64,000 bases of DNA, taken from assembly GCA_963784575.1 (NCBI GenBank), contig CAWARU010000001.1, forward strand, positions 2,480,001 to 2,544,000. The letters run 5' to 3'. The position numbers and the translations under genes were made by a program. The DNA is from CAWARU01 sp963784575. GTDB lineage: Bacteria; Pseudomonadota; Gammaproteobacteria; UBA6186; Azoamicaceae. Under the pieces are notes generated by a model. That model saw only the letters and a list, made by a program, of their open reading frames with translations. It made no database searches and was not told the DNA's origin. Shown here one piece after another: positions 46,563 to 56,362 of this stretch (position 1 is its first letter; every line of letters begins with the position of its first letter).

Positions 46563-47419
46563 TAATTACCCGCCCAAAAGAGAGGTCTCAAGACTTAGGT
46601 GAAAAATTACAAGCGCTGGGATACAGAACCGAATTTTTTCCGGGGATTGAAATTGCACCTACGCAACAGTTACAAAAGTTACTAGAGTTACAAACTGCTA
46701 TTGAGAATTTAAAGTCAATTGATATTGCAATTTTTGGCAGTCGATTTGCAGTTCAGTATGGCATGAAGGCTATTATTGAACATTATGGTCAGGTTCATCA
46801 TGGTCCTGTTAATGATAAGCGTTTAGATAATAGTAATGACAACAATTTTAATAATAGCTTTTACAACAACGCTTGCAACAACGCTGAGAACAAAAAAGCC
46901 CTACGTTTCGCAGCAATAGGACCAGGTACGGCAGAGGAGCTTCGGCATTTTGGTGTTCAAAAAATAATTTATCCAAAAGATCCGCCCTTTGAGACAGAAT
47001 CTATATTAGCCTTGCCTGAATTTCAAAATGTTCGTGGCTTACAAATTATGCTGTTTCGTGGCAATGGCGGACGTACTTTGCTGCGAGAGAGCTTGGAAGA
47101 ACGTGGTGCAGTTGTTCGTACGATTGAATGCTATGAGCGTATTCTCCCATCAATCAGCAGAGATGAGGTGGATTTACGCTGCAGAGAATGGCTGGAGAAT
47201 CCTTTTGACAGAGTTATCGTAACAAGTCTTGAGGTGTTGAATAATTTATATGTGCTTTTGGGGCAAGAACATTGGCAATGGTTTCGGGAAATTCCTATGA
47301 TAGTAATAGGAAAACGGATGTTAGAGCGCGCGAGAGCTTTGGGCGTGCAGAGGATGGTGTTGTCAGAGGGCGCGGGGGATGAGTTCTTGATGCGAGCCTT
47401 AGATGGGGTCAAGCCCTGA
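46538..47419 (+). CDS. hemD: Uroporphyrinogen-III synthase with start inside a repeat
   Basis: Up to 293 residues. LLITRPKERSQDLGEKLQALGY at the N-terminus matches HemD. FAAIGPGTAEELRHFGV, IIYPKDPPFETESILALPE, LMFRGNGGRTLL-like (actual IMLFRGNGGRTLL) and VRTIECYERILP follow. It closes hydroxymethylbilane into uroporphyrinogen III for haem and sirohaem. An Asn-rich insert (DNSNDNNFNNSF) sits near residue 100. The only in-frame initiator is TTG 46538, inside the right arm of the palindrome and without a ribosome-binding site. The natural start was probably replaced by the insertion. hemC is not adjacent. The gene may be weakly expressed or inactive. Confidence 0.75.
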   Translation: MQRPGTLLLITRPKERSQDLGEKLQALGYRTEFFPGIEIAPTQQLQKLLELQTAIENLKSIDIAIFGSRFAVQYGMKAIIEHYGQVHHGPVNDKRLDNSNDNNFNNSFYNNACNNAENKKALRFAAIGPGTAEELRHFGVQKIIYPKDPPFETESILALPEFQNVRGLQIMLFRGNGGRTLLRESLEERGAVVRTIECYERILPSISRDEVDLRCREWLENPFDRVIVTSLEVLNNLYVLLGQEHWQWFREIPMIVIGKRMLERARALGVQRMVLSEGAGDEFLMRALDGVKP

Positions 47420-47423
47420 AACT

Positions 47424-47456
47424 AAAGGTGCCATATCTCTGCAATATGCTTTAAAA
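47424..47456. repeat. Degenerate half-copy of the GGTGCCA element
   Basis: AAAGGTGCCATATCTCTGCAATATG resembles one arm of the palindromes at 46250 and 46491. It lies directly after hemD, so hemD is bracketed by copies. Confidence 0.55.
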
Positions 47457-47462
47457 TAATGT

Positions 47463-50400
47463 CTATTGGGTAACAACCCAGTGTCGTATTGCATCTTTTT
47501 TACTGGATCTTGATTTGGTACTTGAACCTTCTGCTGGCGACAATGAACCGTCACCACCCGAACTACTCATTTCAATGGCGTGATCAACGGGTCGAACCAT
47601 CCATTCAGGGTCTTGTTCTCCAGATTTGGACTTGGACTTGGATTTTGATTTGGATTTACTTCTAGGTTTGGAATCGTGTTCAGATTTTTGTGCAGATTCT
47701 GCTTCAGTTTTAACTTCAGCTTCAACATCACTCACGTTAATAACATGATTTACATTTTCTTCTGCGAGATCTGGATGGCTCTTTGCCTTAATTTTTAATG
47801 CGCGATATTTATAGATCAATTCATTATAGCAAGCTAATGCAATCTCTTTCGCACTGTCTTGCAATTGCTGTGGTGTAACTTCGGCGCGAATAAAACTCAT
47901 GAAATATGCGCGAGACAAGCAACCCTTGTAGGGAATAAATTTGTTTTTAATTTGAAGAAAAATTTCATTAATGATACCCGATTTCAAAAATTTACTCGCT
48001 GGGTCCAAATTAATTCTAAATCCACATTGCTCTATTTCTTCCCCTTGCTTTATTTCTTTCCATTGCCTTATTTCTGCCAATGAGGCAACAATCGATTCAA
48101 TAGCGGTTATATAATCATCCGTATCGCGCTCAGAACGATAGCCGATAAGATTGGAAGTTTTAATTTTAGCAAAAACTTGCTTTGCCACGGGTTCGATAAT
48201 GGTCTCAAAGTACGTGTGATATCCTGGTCCCGCATTCATAGCATGTTGATCCAGCTTTTTTTGTAAAGTATTTTCGGTAGTTCGGCTAATAAAAAGTTTT
48301 AACGCAAAAAATCCAAGGCCCACACCACCACTCACCGTACTACCAATGATTGCATTTTTTACAGTATTGTTGCTTTGTGAGATATTAGGCAAGATTGTAC
48401 TTTTAGAAAAATTCACAATGGCTGGGGCTGGCGTGGTATTTAAACTTCCATCACTCACGGTAATATTATAAAAAGGTGAGAAAGTAGATCCATCACTGAA
48501 AAACTTCACCAAACCACTGTCGATTGCCTGTTGTGAAAAAACAGTCACGGATTCTCCTGGCTGATTTACATTTTCAAAATGACCATGACTGATACCACTC
48601 GCGGTAAATTCTAACTCGGGCGCTGGGGTATGATCATCGATCGCACTCAAATCGTCTGGGGTCATGATATGACCTTGATCTTGGATAATAGTTAACTCAT
48701 TTTTAGTCAGTAGAGGTTTGGCGTTAAAATCGATCACGCCAGCCACCGTGACTGAACTTAAACTGCCATCGCTCACTGCAATGCTGAAAGCAGGAATTGT
48801 TGCAGTACCATCTTGAACAAATCGGACGTTACCTGCATCCAGTTGCGCCTGCGTAAAACTTGTAATAGGATTTCCCGCTGCACTTAAAAATTCAAAGCGA
48901 CCACCCACAATATTACTTACAATGAAACTTAAATTACCTGGGCTCACACTCGAGCCTGAACTTCCAATCATAGCGCTTAAGTTTGTGCTGCTCAACACCA
49001 GTGTTTCACCCTGCGCAATGGTAAATTCATTGTTAACTAAAACGGGCAAACTGTGAAAAGTAATAGCGGCAAATTGCGTTCCTGAGCTTACCTTGCCATC
49101 ACTCACCGTAATACTAAATTGAGGAGCATTCGCGGTGCCATCAGGGATGAATTGTATTTCGCCTGCCGTCAATTGTGCTTGGGTGAAACTGTTGATAACA
49201 AGCCCTTTATTGGTGAGGGCTTCAAAATGACCATACTGCACATTATTAACATAAAAAATTAAGCTTGCAGCGGGATTGTCAGGATCACTTGCACTTAATA
49301 TACTGCTGGTAAGCACCAAATTTTGTCCCTGGTTAATATTAAAATTGTTATTTACTATGATCGGTGCAATATCGAATATCACCGTACTATTTTGCGGCGG
49401 TGTGGTAATTCTGCCATCGCTTACAGAGATAGAGCAGATCGGCGCATTGCTGCTTCCATCCGTGACGAATTGAATCACCGAGCTTTGAACTTCAGCTTGC
49501 GTAAAACTTGTAATAGGAGTTCCTGGACTTGAAATCCGTTGAAAAATACCATATTGCACAGAGTTTACAATAAAGCTTAAGCCTGCTATTTGGATATTTC
49601 CGGGATCTGCCGCTGCAAGATTGGCCGGGCTTAAGAGTAGCGTCTGTCCTTGATTTACTGGCAGCTTATTCACTGTCAAAACAGGTGAAGGATCAAAATC
49701 AATAGCAGCAGAAACAGCGGGAATGGTCATTTTGCCATTGCTGACTGCCATAACATAACTCGGGGCTTGACTGGTTCCATCTTGCACAAATTGAACCGCT
49801 CCGCTTTGAACTTGTCCTTGTGTAAAAGAGGAAATAGCATTCCCTGGTGCAGCAACCAGCTCGAATCGACCATGCAAAACTTGACTTGGCAAAAACACCA
49901 AGCTAGAACTACCGCCACTGGGATTACTCGCACTCAGCATACTTGGAGTCAACACGACAGTTTGCCCCTGATTGATCGTCAGCGTATTGGTGAGCAGCAG
50001 TGGCGCAGGATTAAAACTGATGGCCGTAGCTTGTGGAGGCGTTGTGACTATGCCATCACTCACTGCCACGCTGCAACTTGGTGCAAAAGTAGTACCATCC
50101 GGAGCAAATCGAACTTGGCCGCCTTGCACTTGTCCCTGCGTAAAGCTTAAAACAGCATTGCCAAGACTGCTCAGCAATTCAAATTGGCCATGCTGAATTT
50201 GGCTGATTAAAAAATTCAAACTTGCGCTAAAGACGCCTCTATGAGTCGCGCTCAATTGACTGCTCGTTAAAGTGAAAGCCTGCCCCTGATTCAAAGTCAG
50301 GGTATTATTGTCCATTATCGGTGCCACATCAAAAGTAATCATTGCCGCCATCGCTGCTGTTTGCAAAGATCCATCACTCACTGAAATCTGATAACTTGGT

Positions 50401-52379
50401 GAATTAGTACTACCATCATGTACAAACTGAATCGAACCGATTTGAACTTGAGATTGTGAGAAGCTTGTGATAGGAACTCCAGGATTGCCGGCCTGTTGAA
50501 AAAACCCATGCTGTACATTGCTGACAATAAAAATCAATTTGGGATTGTCTGCGTTCAAATCGAGATTGACTGCTGAAAGCTGTGAGGAAAAGAGCGTCAC
50601 AGTTTGACCTTGGCCAATAGAAAGATAATTATTGACAATTTGTGCGCCTCTATGAATGAAATTAACTTGTGCAGCTTGGGGCGTCATGCTCATTAAGCGG
50701 CCATCACCTAACACTTGAACTTCGTAATAAGGTGAAAATGGGCTGTCGTCTTGGGAGAATTGTACCATTAGATTGTTTATTTCTTGTTGCGAGAATCTTG
50801 TAATTGGGGTAAAAGGACTTGAAACATAAGAAAAATAGCCATGTGTAACGAGGGACACTAAATATGGAATTGAATAATCTAGAGACGGATGTTTCGGGAA
50901 AGTAGCATTTAGAAAAAGACTATTTATAGGTACGGTATTACCTTTGGTGATATTTAAAATATTAGCAGTTAAGGTGCAAGGAGTGTCACCAAATATCACA
51001 AAAGCTCCTCCGGGTCCAGCGGATTGGGGTATCCCGATTGCTAAATCTGAATGGCCATCATTGTTGAAATCTGATCCTCCGGTTAGAAAAATCCCTGTGG
51101 GATTCGCAAACGGAAAATTGCTCACTATAAAACCTTCTGCCGGTGTTAAGGTAGCAATATTCAGGTTGCCAAAACTTCGAATATTTTTATTGCCAAAAAT
51201 CACATAAACTGCGCTAGATATTCCTGATTGTCCTGGAGCTGCGATGGCTAAATCCGCAATACCATCATCATTGAGGTCTCCAGATTTTGCAACTGAATAT
51301 CCAAAAAGACTATTAGAACCAGATCCTAAAATTGTCAAACCGTTAGAACCTGCTACACCGGTTCCTCCAAAGATTACATAAACAACGCCTGCATTACTAG
51401 GTACTTGTGCTGTACCAACAACAAGATCAGTAATCCCGTCGCCGTCCAAGTCCATACTACCTAAAGAAAGATCACCTTGGCCACCAGTCGAAGGACCATT
51501 GATAGTAAAGCCATTGCCCCCAAAAACAAGACTACCTGAACCGCAAATTCCAGCCTTGCCAAACATCACATAAGCCATAGTGGCAGAAGCATCAGGTGAT
51601 GAAACGGCAAAATCAGCTACACCATCATTATTTAGGTCTCTAATTCCAGTTACGAGCATTCCGACAGCAAATACCGTACTAGGTCCCGTAAATGTACAGC
51701 CATTTGTACCGATTAAACTCGAAATGGTAAAAGTACCACCGCTTCCGATGCCGTTTGCCCCAAAAAGTATATATGCTTTTCCGAAATTTGAAGAAGTATA
51801 AGGCGCTCCTATTCCTAGATCTGCCTTTCCATCATGGTTGATATCCCCAAGAAAATTAACTGAATATCCCGCAGCCCCCGATGAAGGAAATCCAGTAATG
51901 ACAAAACCATTTGTTCCAGTTAAACTCGGACTCGAGACACTAAAACTGCCGCCAGCACCAATACCCACTTTTCCAAAAATGACGTAAACGATGCCGGTGG
52001 TACTGGAATACATAGGAGCACCAATTGCAAGATCTTCAATGCCATCGCCATTGAGATCGCTGCCTGCAGCGACTGAAAATCCTCCTTGTGATGCTGAAGG
52101 AAATCCCGAGATGACAAATCCATTGCTGCCCGTTAGTGAATTTGGATTGAATCCATTACTTGGGATATTTTGAGTTCCAAAAATTACATAAACTGCTCCG
52201 TTGCTTCCGAATAGAACTGGAGCACCAATAATCCAATCGGGAATTCCGTCTCCATTGAGATCACCCAATGCCATACTAGTACCTGCGTAACTAGCTTCAG
52301 CAAATCCTGTAATAGAAGTACCTTGCAAATTAGTGAGTGTGGTGATGTCTATATTGAGAGGAAATTGCGTTTGTGGCAT
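47463..52379 (-). CDS. Giant integrin-like protein: seven FG-GAP repeats, eight CSPG/cadherin-like repeats, membrane segment
   Basis: 1638 residues from ATG 52379, preceded by AAAGGAG at 7 bases. Residues ~1-470: seven FG-GAP units, each with a calcium loop such as DLNGDGIPDWIIGAP, as in the integrin-alpha propeller. Residues ~470-1335: eight ~105-residue CSPG/cadherin-like repeats (INQGQ...L...LSA... / HG.FE / ITSFTQAQ / F..DGT / SVSDG). Residues ~1336-1363: one hydrophobic segment. The remaining ~275 residues form a charged tail rich in Ser/Lys (SKSKSKSKSG). There is no N-terminal signal peptide, so export, if any, is not by the standard Sec route. The layout suggests adhesion or mimicry of host surface proteins (inference). 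Confidence 0.85.
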   Translation of the reverse strand: MPQTQFPLNIDITTLTNLQGTSITGFAEASYAGTSMALGDLNGDGIPDWIIGAPVLFGSNGAVYVIFGTQNIPSNGFNPNSLTGSNGFVISGFPSASQGGFSVAAGSDLNGDGIEDLAIGAPMYSSTTGIVYVIFGKVGIGAGGSFSVSSPSLTGTNGFVITGFPSSGAAGYSVNFLGDINHDGKADLGIGAPYTSSNFGKAYILFGANGIGSGGTFTISSLIGTNGCTFTGPSTVFAVGMLVTGIRDLNNDGVADFAVSSPDASATMAYVMFGKAGICGSGSLVFGGNGFTINGPSTGGQGDLSLGSMDLDGDGITDLVVGTAQVPSNAGVVYVIFGGTGVAGSNGLTILGSGSNSLFGYSVAKSGDLNDDGIADLAIAAPGQSGISSAVYVIFGNKNIRSFGNLNIATLTPAEGFIVSNFPFANPTGIFLTGGSDFNNDGHSDLAIGIPQSAGPGGAFVIFGDTPCTLTANILNITKGNTVPINSLFLNATFPKHPSLDYSIPYLVSLVTHGYFSYVSSPFTPITRFSQQEINNLMVQFSQDDSPFSPYYEVQVLGDGRLMSMTPQAAQVNFIHRGAQIVNNYLSIGQGQTVTLFSSQLSAVNLDLNADNPKLIFIVSNVQHGFFQQAGNPGVPITSFSQSQVQIGSIQFVHDGSTNSPSYQISVSDGSLQTAAMAAMITFDVAPIMDNNTLTLNQGQAFTLTSSQLSATHRGVFSASLNFLISQIQHGQFELLSSLGNAVLSFTQGQVQGGQVRFAPDGTTFAPSCSVAVSDGIVTTPPQATAISFNPAPLLLTNTLTINQGQTVVLTPSMLSASNPSGGSSSLVFLPSQVLHGRFELVAAPGNAISSFTQGQVQSGAVQFVQDGTSQAPSYVMAVSNGKMTIPAVSAAIDFDPSPVLTVNKLPVNQGQTLLLSPANLAAADPGNIQIAGLSFIVNSVQYGIFQRISSPGTPITSFTQAEVQSSVIQFVTDGSSNAPICSISVSDGRITTPPQNSTVIFDIAPIIVNNNFNINQGQNLVLTSSILSASDPDNPAASLIFYVNNVQYGHFEALTNKGLVINSFTQAQLTAGEIQFIPDGTANAPQFSITVSDGKVSSGTQFAAITFHSLPVLVNNEFTIAQGETLVLSSTNLSAMIGSSGSSVSPGNLSFIVSNIVGGRFEFLSAAGNPITSFTQAQLDAGNVRFVQDGTATIPAFSIAVSDGSLSSVTVAGVIDFNAKPLLTKNELTIIQDQGHIMTPDDLSAIDDHTPAPELEFTASGISHGHFENVNQPGESVTVFSQQAIDSGLVKFFSDGSTFSPFYNITVSDGSLNTTPAPAIVNFSKSTILPNISQSNNTVKNAIIGSTVSGGVGLGFFALKLFISRTTENTLQKKLDQHAMNAGPGYHTYFETIIEPVAKQVFAKIKTSNLIGYRSERDTDDYITAIESIVASLAEIRQWKEIKQGEEIEQCGFRINLDPASKFLKSGIINEIFLQIKNKFIPYKGCLSRAYFMSFIRAEVTPQQLQDSAKEIALACYNELIYKYRALKIKAKSHPDLAEENVNHVINVSDVEAEVKTEAESAQKSEHDSKPRSKSKSKSKSKSKSGEQDPEWMVRPVDHAIEMSSSGGDGSLSPAEGSSTKSRSSKKDAIRHWVVTQ

Positions 52380-52758
52380 AGTAAATACTCCTTTAAATAA
52401 ATGCTCTCTAAAAAATGCTAAACGCTTTGAACCCATTCGCAACTATTCACGTATTACCAATGTATTACGAAGAATAGTTGCAAATTTTTTTGATTTTTAT
52501 TTGGAAATTTAACGATCTGACAAATTTTAGGATAAACCCTTAAAGCTTTAAAAAAGTGATGAAGCTTTCAATAACGTATCCTATTTTATGCTTGAATGTT
52601 TGTCAATCTGTTATATACCTGAGAGATCCTGGTCATATTATTGTCATACCATTCATTAAGTGAACTTTTCATTAGATTGATATTCAAATTTTATAAATCT
52701 AGAAACTTATTGTGTTGGATTTAAAAAAATGTATTTTTTCGATTGGAGGAATAAGTGT
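52380..52758. other. Divergent spacer with operator-like palindrome
   Basis: 379 bases between the FG-GAP giant and the next gene. GCAACTATTC (52439-52448) pairs with GAATAGTTGC (52472-52481). The loop contains TATTACCAATGTATTA, and A3T7 follows the right arm. No ORF is seen. Confidence 0.5.
52452..52467. promoter_or_regulatory. TATTAC-N4-GTAATA operator-like site, copy A
   Basis: TATTACCAATGTATTA, one mismatch from the palindrome, lies 73 bases upstream of the FG-GAP giant's start and inside a 10-bp-armed inverted repeat. Matching sites occur at 61345 and 62662. Confidence 0.5.
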
Positions 52759-54624
52759 ATGGGCACAGTATTTGAAAATATGAAAGATTTAAAGGTGGAC
52801 GTTAGGAGAAAATTCATTGAGGAATTGAAAAATAAAAAAAGAAAAACTGATGCAAAGGGTCAAGACAGCTCTAAATTTACAAGAGCCATAAAATTTCTAA
52901 CTGAAATTCCCGAAAATGATTTGGAAATTTTGACGCTTTATAAAATTGAAAAAAAATTCAAATTGCCACCCATCATTTCAGTTTACTTTCAGTTATCTAG
53001 TGGAGCAGAGCTTCCTTCTAGAGATAATGTTAAAATAAGTGATACATATACGGCAGAGGAGCGTGAATGGTCTTTTTTGAGAGACGAGGGTTTAATAAGC
53101 AAAAAAGCATACGACGATCGTTATCAATTAAATCTATTTAATATCGCCATGTCAAATTTGAAGGATCCGAAATTTCGCAAAGTAGCGATGGATATTCTAG
53201 AAAACCCTTCTTTATATAACATTAACCTGAATGAAGATCATTTAAAACATGCCTTTGATCAAATGGATTCAGAGATTATTCAGAAGATGATAAACAAGGC
53301 AAGTTGGTTAAAAGGGTCATCGATTTATGAATTGATTGAACAAAAAGAGATTGAACAGTTTCAAAAAGTTCTAGCCAACGCCTCGATTGCTTCTAAAGTA
53401 GGAGTGGCTTTTGCAGGAGGTGTTGCAGGCTTTCTTACGGGTATGGTAAGCGGTGCTCTTGCTGTGGGTCGATGGTTAGGTTATCTGATAATGTTAGTTA
53501 CCGGAACCCTTGAAGGTAAGGTTGAAGATGATATTGGGAAACAAACCATTTTTGGTGTTGCAGGCATTATATTAGCAGTAACCTTAGCAGCGATATTTCT
53601 ACCACCGGCTCTTCCTTTTATTGGCTATGCAGTAGCAGCACTTGCTGGCTTATATGGAATTATAGGAGCCATTGGAGGTGCAATCACAGCATCCAAAGTA
53701 GGTAACCTCACAGATGGCTTTAAAGCAGGCGCTGAATTTGGATTTGTTACATGGGATGCAGATGAGATATCAAAAAATATTATAAAAGAAAGAGCATCAA
53801 ACGCAGTACAAAGAAAAACTGAATTGCAACAAAAACTGACCATACCTAGAAGTTCTGAAGTTGCTACAGAGAAGAAAGTTGCTGTAGAAAGGAAAGGAAC
53901 TTTGGAATCGACGAGTTCTGCATCTGTTTCGTTAAAACAAGAGAAATATCCGGCAAAGAGAAAAAATAGAAGGAAAGATAAAGATACTGATAAAGCTCCA
54001 ATACCCATATTGCGCTCCTATCCAAATGCACTCGAACATGCTTCGAGAGCTGCTCACGAATTTCAAATAATGGCACTTGATCACGAGACAATCGGAAGAC
54101 AGGCAAGACAGTTTGTGCGCAAGGTAAGGGAACTTAAATCTTCAAAAATTACTGATGCAGATTTAATCGGTTTGAAAGTAGTAAACACTGCCAATACAAA
54201 TCAATATGAATTCCAATTGCCGAGGTGCGAAGGCAAGCGTGAAGTATCACATTGTTACTTGGATACTGAAAAAAGTAAGATGAATGCCTCTCTGTCACGA
54301 ACAGCAAGCGATAGCTCATACATAGCTTTTTGCAAACTTTTTAAGGAGTTTTCCCCACTTTCATTGCAACCCGCTAGCAAGGATCCTGATGTAGCTATTA
54401 AACTCTTGCAAGCAGCAAAATTAACTGGCATCGTAATTAAACTTTTGCCTGAAGATGAAATACTCGTCAAAAGAAGTCAGAAACATGAAGAGCTATATAA
54501 AGATATCACTGAAATGTCAGATAAACAATTTCAAAAAGAATACTCTGATGCACTAAAGGAAGGTAGGGTAAATTTAGGTGAATCGATTCCGCCATATCCT
54601 GATTCGGGATTACAAAGTCACTAG
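52759..54624 (+). CDS. Unknown protein with central hydrophobic region (candidate effector)
   Basis: 621 residues from ATG 52759, about 10 bases after GGAGG; the frame extends 30 bases further upstream without need. Residues 1-215 are polar and helical. Residues ~215-325 carry several Gly/Ala-rich hydrophobic segments (VGVAFAGGVAGFLTGMVSGALAVG, FGVAGIILAVTLAAIFLPPALPFIGYAVAALAGLYG). These would insert in a membrane, perhaps as hairpins. Residues ~350-420 are Lys-rich and disordered; the remainder is globular. The C-terminus contains IPPYPDSG. No family is recognised. Paired glycine-zipper hairpins without a signal peptide occur in some type IV effectors (inference). Confidence 0.65.
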   Translation: MGTVFENMKDLKVDVRRKFIEELKNKKRKTDAKGQDSSKFTRAIKFLTEIPENDLEILTLYKIEKKFKLPPIISVYFQLSSGAELPSRDNVKISDTYTAEEREWSFLRDEGLISKKAYDDRYQLNLFNIAMSNLKDPKFRKVAMDILENPSLYNINLNEDHLKHAFDQMDSEIIQKMINKASWLKGSSIYELIEQKEIEQFQKVLANASIASKVGVAFAGGVAGFLTGMVSGALAVGRWLGYLIMLVTGTLEGKVEDDIGKQTIFGVAGIILAVTLAAIFLPPALPFIGYAVAALAGLYGIIGAIGGAITASKVGNLTDGFKAGAEFGFVTWDADEISKNIIKERASNAVQRKTELQQKLTIPRSSEVATEKKVAVERKGTLESTSSASVSLKQEKYPAKRKNRRKDKDTDKAPIPILRSYPNALEHASRAAHEFQIMALDHETIGRQARQFVRKVRELKSSKITDADLIGLKVVNTANTNQYEFQLPRCEGKREVSHCYLDTEKSKMNASLSRTASDSSYIAFCKLFKEFSPLSLQPASKDPDVAIKLLQAAKLTGIVIKLLPEDEILVKRSQKHEELYKDITEMSDKQFQKEYSDALKEGRVNLGESIPPYPDSGLQSH

Positions 54625-54630
54625 AAGAAC

Positions 54631-54797
54631 CCACTCATGATCCACCAGGTTCCGCAATGTCAGCTATTGCTTACAAAAAAATAAGTAAATGAGATCTTGT
54701 ATCTCATTTTAATCATGATAATATTGCGTTCTGTCCCGTTTCTTAAGGATTGTTGTCCCCTTACATAGGCTATGTAATCAGTAATGGAGTATTCTTA
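54631..54797 (+). repeat. Duplicated leader, copy 2 (upstream of membrane-protein gene)
   Basis: Nearly identical to 39638-39801, including CTTACAAAAAAATAAG, the TTGTAT / TAATAT pair, GTTCTGTCCCGTTTC and AATGGAGTATTCTTA just before the start codon. The coding sequences that follow are unrelated. Confidence 0.8.
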
Positions 54798-54800
54798 AAT

Positions 54801-55865
54801 ATGAGTTCAGAAGTATATTTAGTATCAGATGAAGACAAAGGAAGAGAGGAACAGCGCTTTTTTTGGCCTTTCAGAAACTTAGGAATAATTCTTTGGCTAA
54901 TAGGGATTATTCTGACATTCATCAGTGAAATAGGTGTTGAACCTCGGTGTCTTAATAAGGGATCTATTTTAATATTTCTCTCGTTTCTGATTTTTCAGGG
55001 GCAAAATCGGACTGCCTCGGTCCTGTTATCATTATATTCATTATTGGGAATTTTTGGCCCAATATTTCATTTAAGTGGTCATTCTTACTGGGAATGGGGC
55101 ATTAGTGTCTCAATGATAATGTTTGTACTTTCAATTTATGCTTTAATAATTACATTCAAAAAAGAGCGGAATATTTCGTATAAAATCATTGATATCAAAA
55201 ATGCTGGAATTTTGCCTTTTGTTTTTCTTTTCTACATTGCGTACGCAGAGATTTTACGCCAAAAATTTTATTATTCATTATTTGTAGATATTCTTTATTG
55301 GTTTTTGTTGATTTCACCTATTCTGTTGCTTATTATCAATTGGGTAGATGTAAATAAAAGAAAGCGATTACAGTTTTTCTTACATACTGTAGAAGCCAGA
55401 ACTAAGAATTATTTAGGATTTAGCGCTTGGAAATTTTTATATGTTTCTTGGTCTTGGTTTAATACAATTGATTTTTTTAGATTGACTCCAAGACTTGGTA
55501 GAGTAAGACATCTTGGATTATTTTCATTTTGGTTGTCATTGCTTTTTCTTCCCATAGCACTGCGTGAAGAATTATCAGAAAATTTATTAGCAACGGGAAT
55601 TCTGATGTTGTTTATGTTCATTGCTTTAATAAATATTTTATATCTCAAAATACGGAGATTAAATGATTTTAACTTGAGCGGATGGTGGATACTGCTGTCG
55701 GGAATTCCTGTAGTGGGTGGAATTTGGACGCTATTGATTTTTTTTATTCCGGGCTCTGAAGTTAATAATAAATTTGGTTCTCCTCCAAAAAGAGTAAATT
55801 TATTTGAATGGTTGTTAATTTTAACAGCTCCATTAACACTTTTTATACTGTGTTTTTGGATCTGA
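54801..55865 (+). CDS. Polytopic membrane protein with C-terminal DUF805-like region
   Basis: 354 residues from ATG 54801; GGAG lies about 11 bases upstream within the duplicated leader. About nine or ten hydrophobic segments are seen, beginning LGIILWLIGIILTFI. The last ~120 residues follow the DUF805 pattern: LGRVRHLGLFSFW, then KIRRLNDFNLSGWWILLSGIPVVGGIW, then IFFIPGSEVNNKFGSPP. DUF805 is a widespread inner-membrane family of unknown role. The N-terminal extra membrane part is unusual. It shares its 5' region with the toxin-like gene at 39802 and may be co-regulated with it. Confidence 0.7.
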   Translation: MSSEVYLVSDEDKGREEQRFFWPFRNLGIILWLIGIILTFISEIGVEPRCLNKGSILIFLSFLIFQGQNRTASVLLSLYSLLGIFGPIFHLSGHSYWEWGISVSMIMFVLSIYALIITFKKERNISYKIIDIKNAGILPFVFLFYIAYAEILRQKFYYSLFVDILYWFLLISPILLLIINWVDVNKRKRLQFFLHTVEARTKNYLGFSAWKFLYVSWSWFNTIDFFRLTPRLGRVRHLGLFSFWLSLLFLPIALREELSENLLATGILMLFMFIALINILYLKIRRLNDFNLSGWWILLSGIPVVGGIWTLLIFFIPGSEVNNKFGSPPKRVNLFEWLLILTAPLTLFILCFWI

Positions 55866-56168
55866 TGATTTAACATAGACGTAGAGAAGACACTTTGGAT
55901 GCCTTGGTCTGCCATTGTACCCTTGGGGTCGGATTTCTTTTGCGCGCTAAAGATAAAGGAGCTGTCGCTACATGTTACGCCTACTACATATACAAAATAT
56001 ACAAATAATAATTGGTTCATTGCTTCTAAACACTTGGGTAATACTGGAGTAATACCTAAATTTTACTGCTTTACTTCAGAAAAAGCCTCAATAACCGAAA
56101 GATATAATTAGTATTATCTGAAAAAGATAATGAAATTAATTATTAATTGTAACATTGAGGATAATAAT
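55866..56168. other. Spacer with no convincing gene
   Basis: A 70-codon plus-strand frame (55899-56111) has no ribosome-binding site and no recognisable content. I see no RNA gene or mobile element. Confidence 0.35.
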
Positions 56169-56270
56169 ATGAGTGCTGAATTATTACAAGATCTTTCCCC
56201 ACTTAATAAAATTATACCAAAGGATTGGAGATTTTTATTTGGTAAATTAATGAACTTTATCAAATTGTAG
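56169..56270 (+). CDS. Possible 33-residue peptide
   Basis: ATG 56169 lies about 10 bases after GAGG and the frame ends at TAG 56268-56270. It reads MSAELLQDLSPLNKIIPKDW... and ends FGKLMNFIKL. It could be a true small protein or the truncated start of a lost gene. It matches nothing I know. Confidence 0.3.
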   Translation: MSAELLQDLSPLNKIIPKDWRFLFGKLMNFIKL

Positions 56271-56362
56271 GCATCAAATAAATCATATTTTATATTGCAT
56301 TGTTTTTGGTTGATACCTAGTGGTGTGCTTTGAAATGTAAATTATATTATGAGGAGGTTTGT

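Noticed and set aside
52439..52491. Rightward intrinsic terminator (10-bp arms then A3T7)
   Set aside because: No rightward gene ends nearby, the loop is 23 bases, and it holds the operator-like motif. A regulatory inverted repeat is more likely.
55409..56020. 203-codon leftward ORF across the end of the DUF805-like gene
   Set aside because: It is antisense to a well-supported membrane protein and rich in Asn/Ser as expected for a shadow frame.
55899..56111. 70-codon ORF after the DUF805-like gene
   Set aside because: No ribosome-binding site, no recognisable motif, and odd composition. Left as non-coding spacer.
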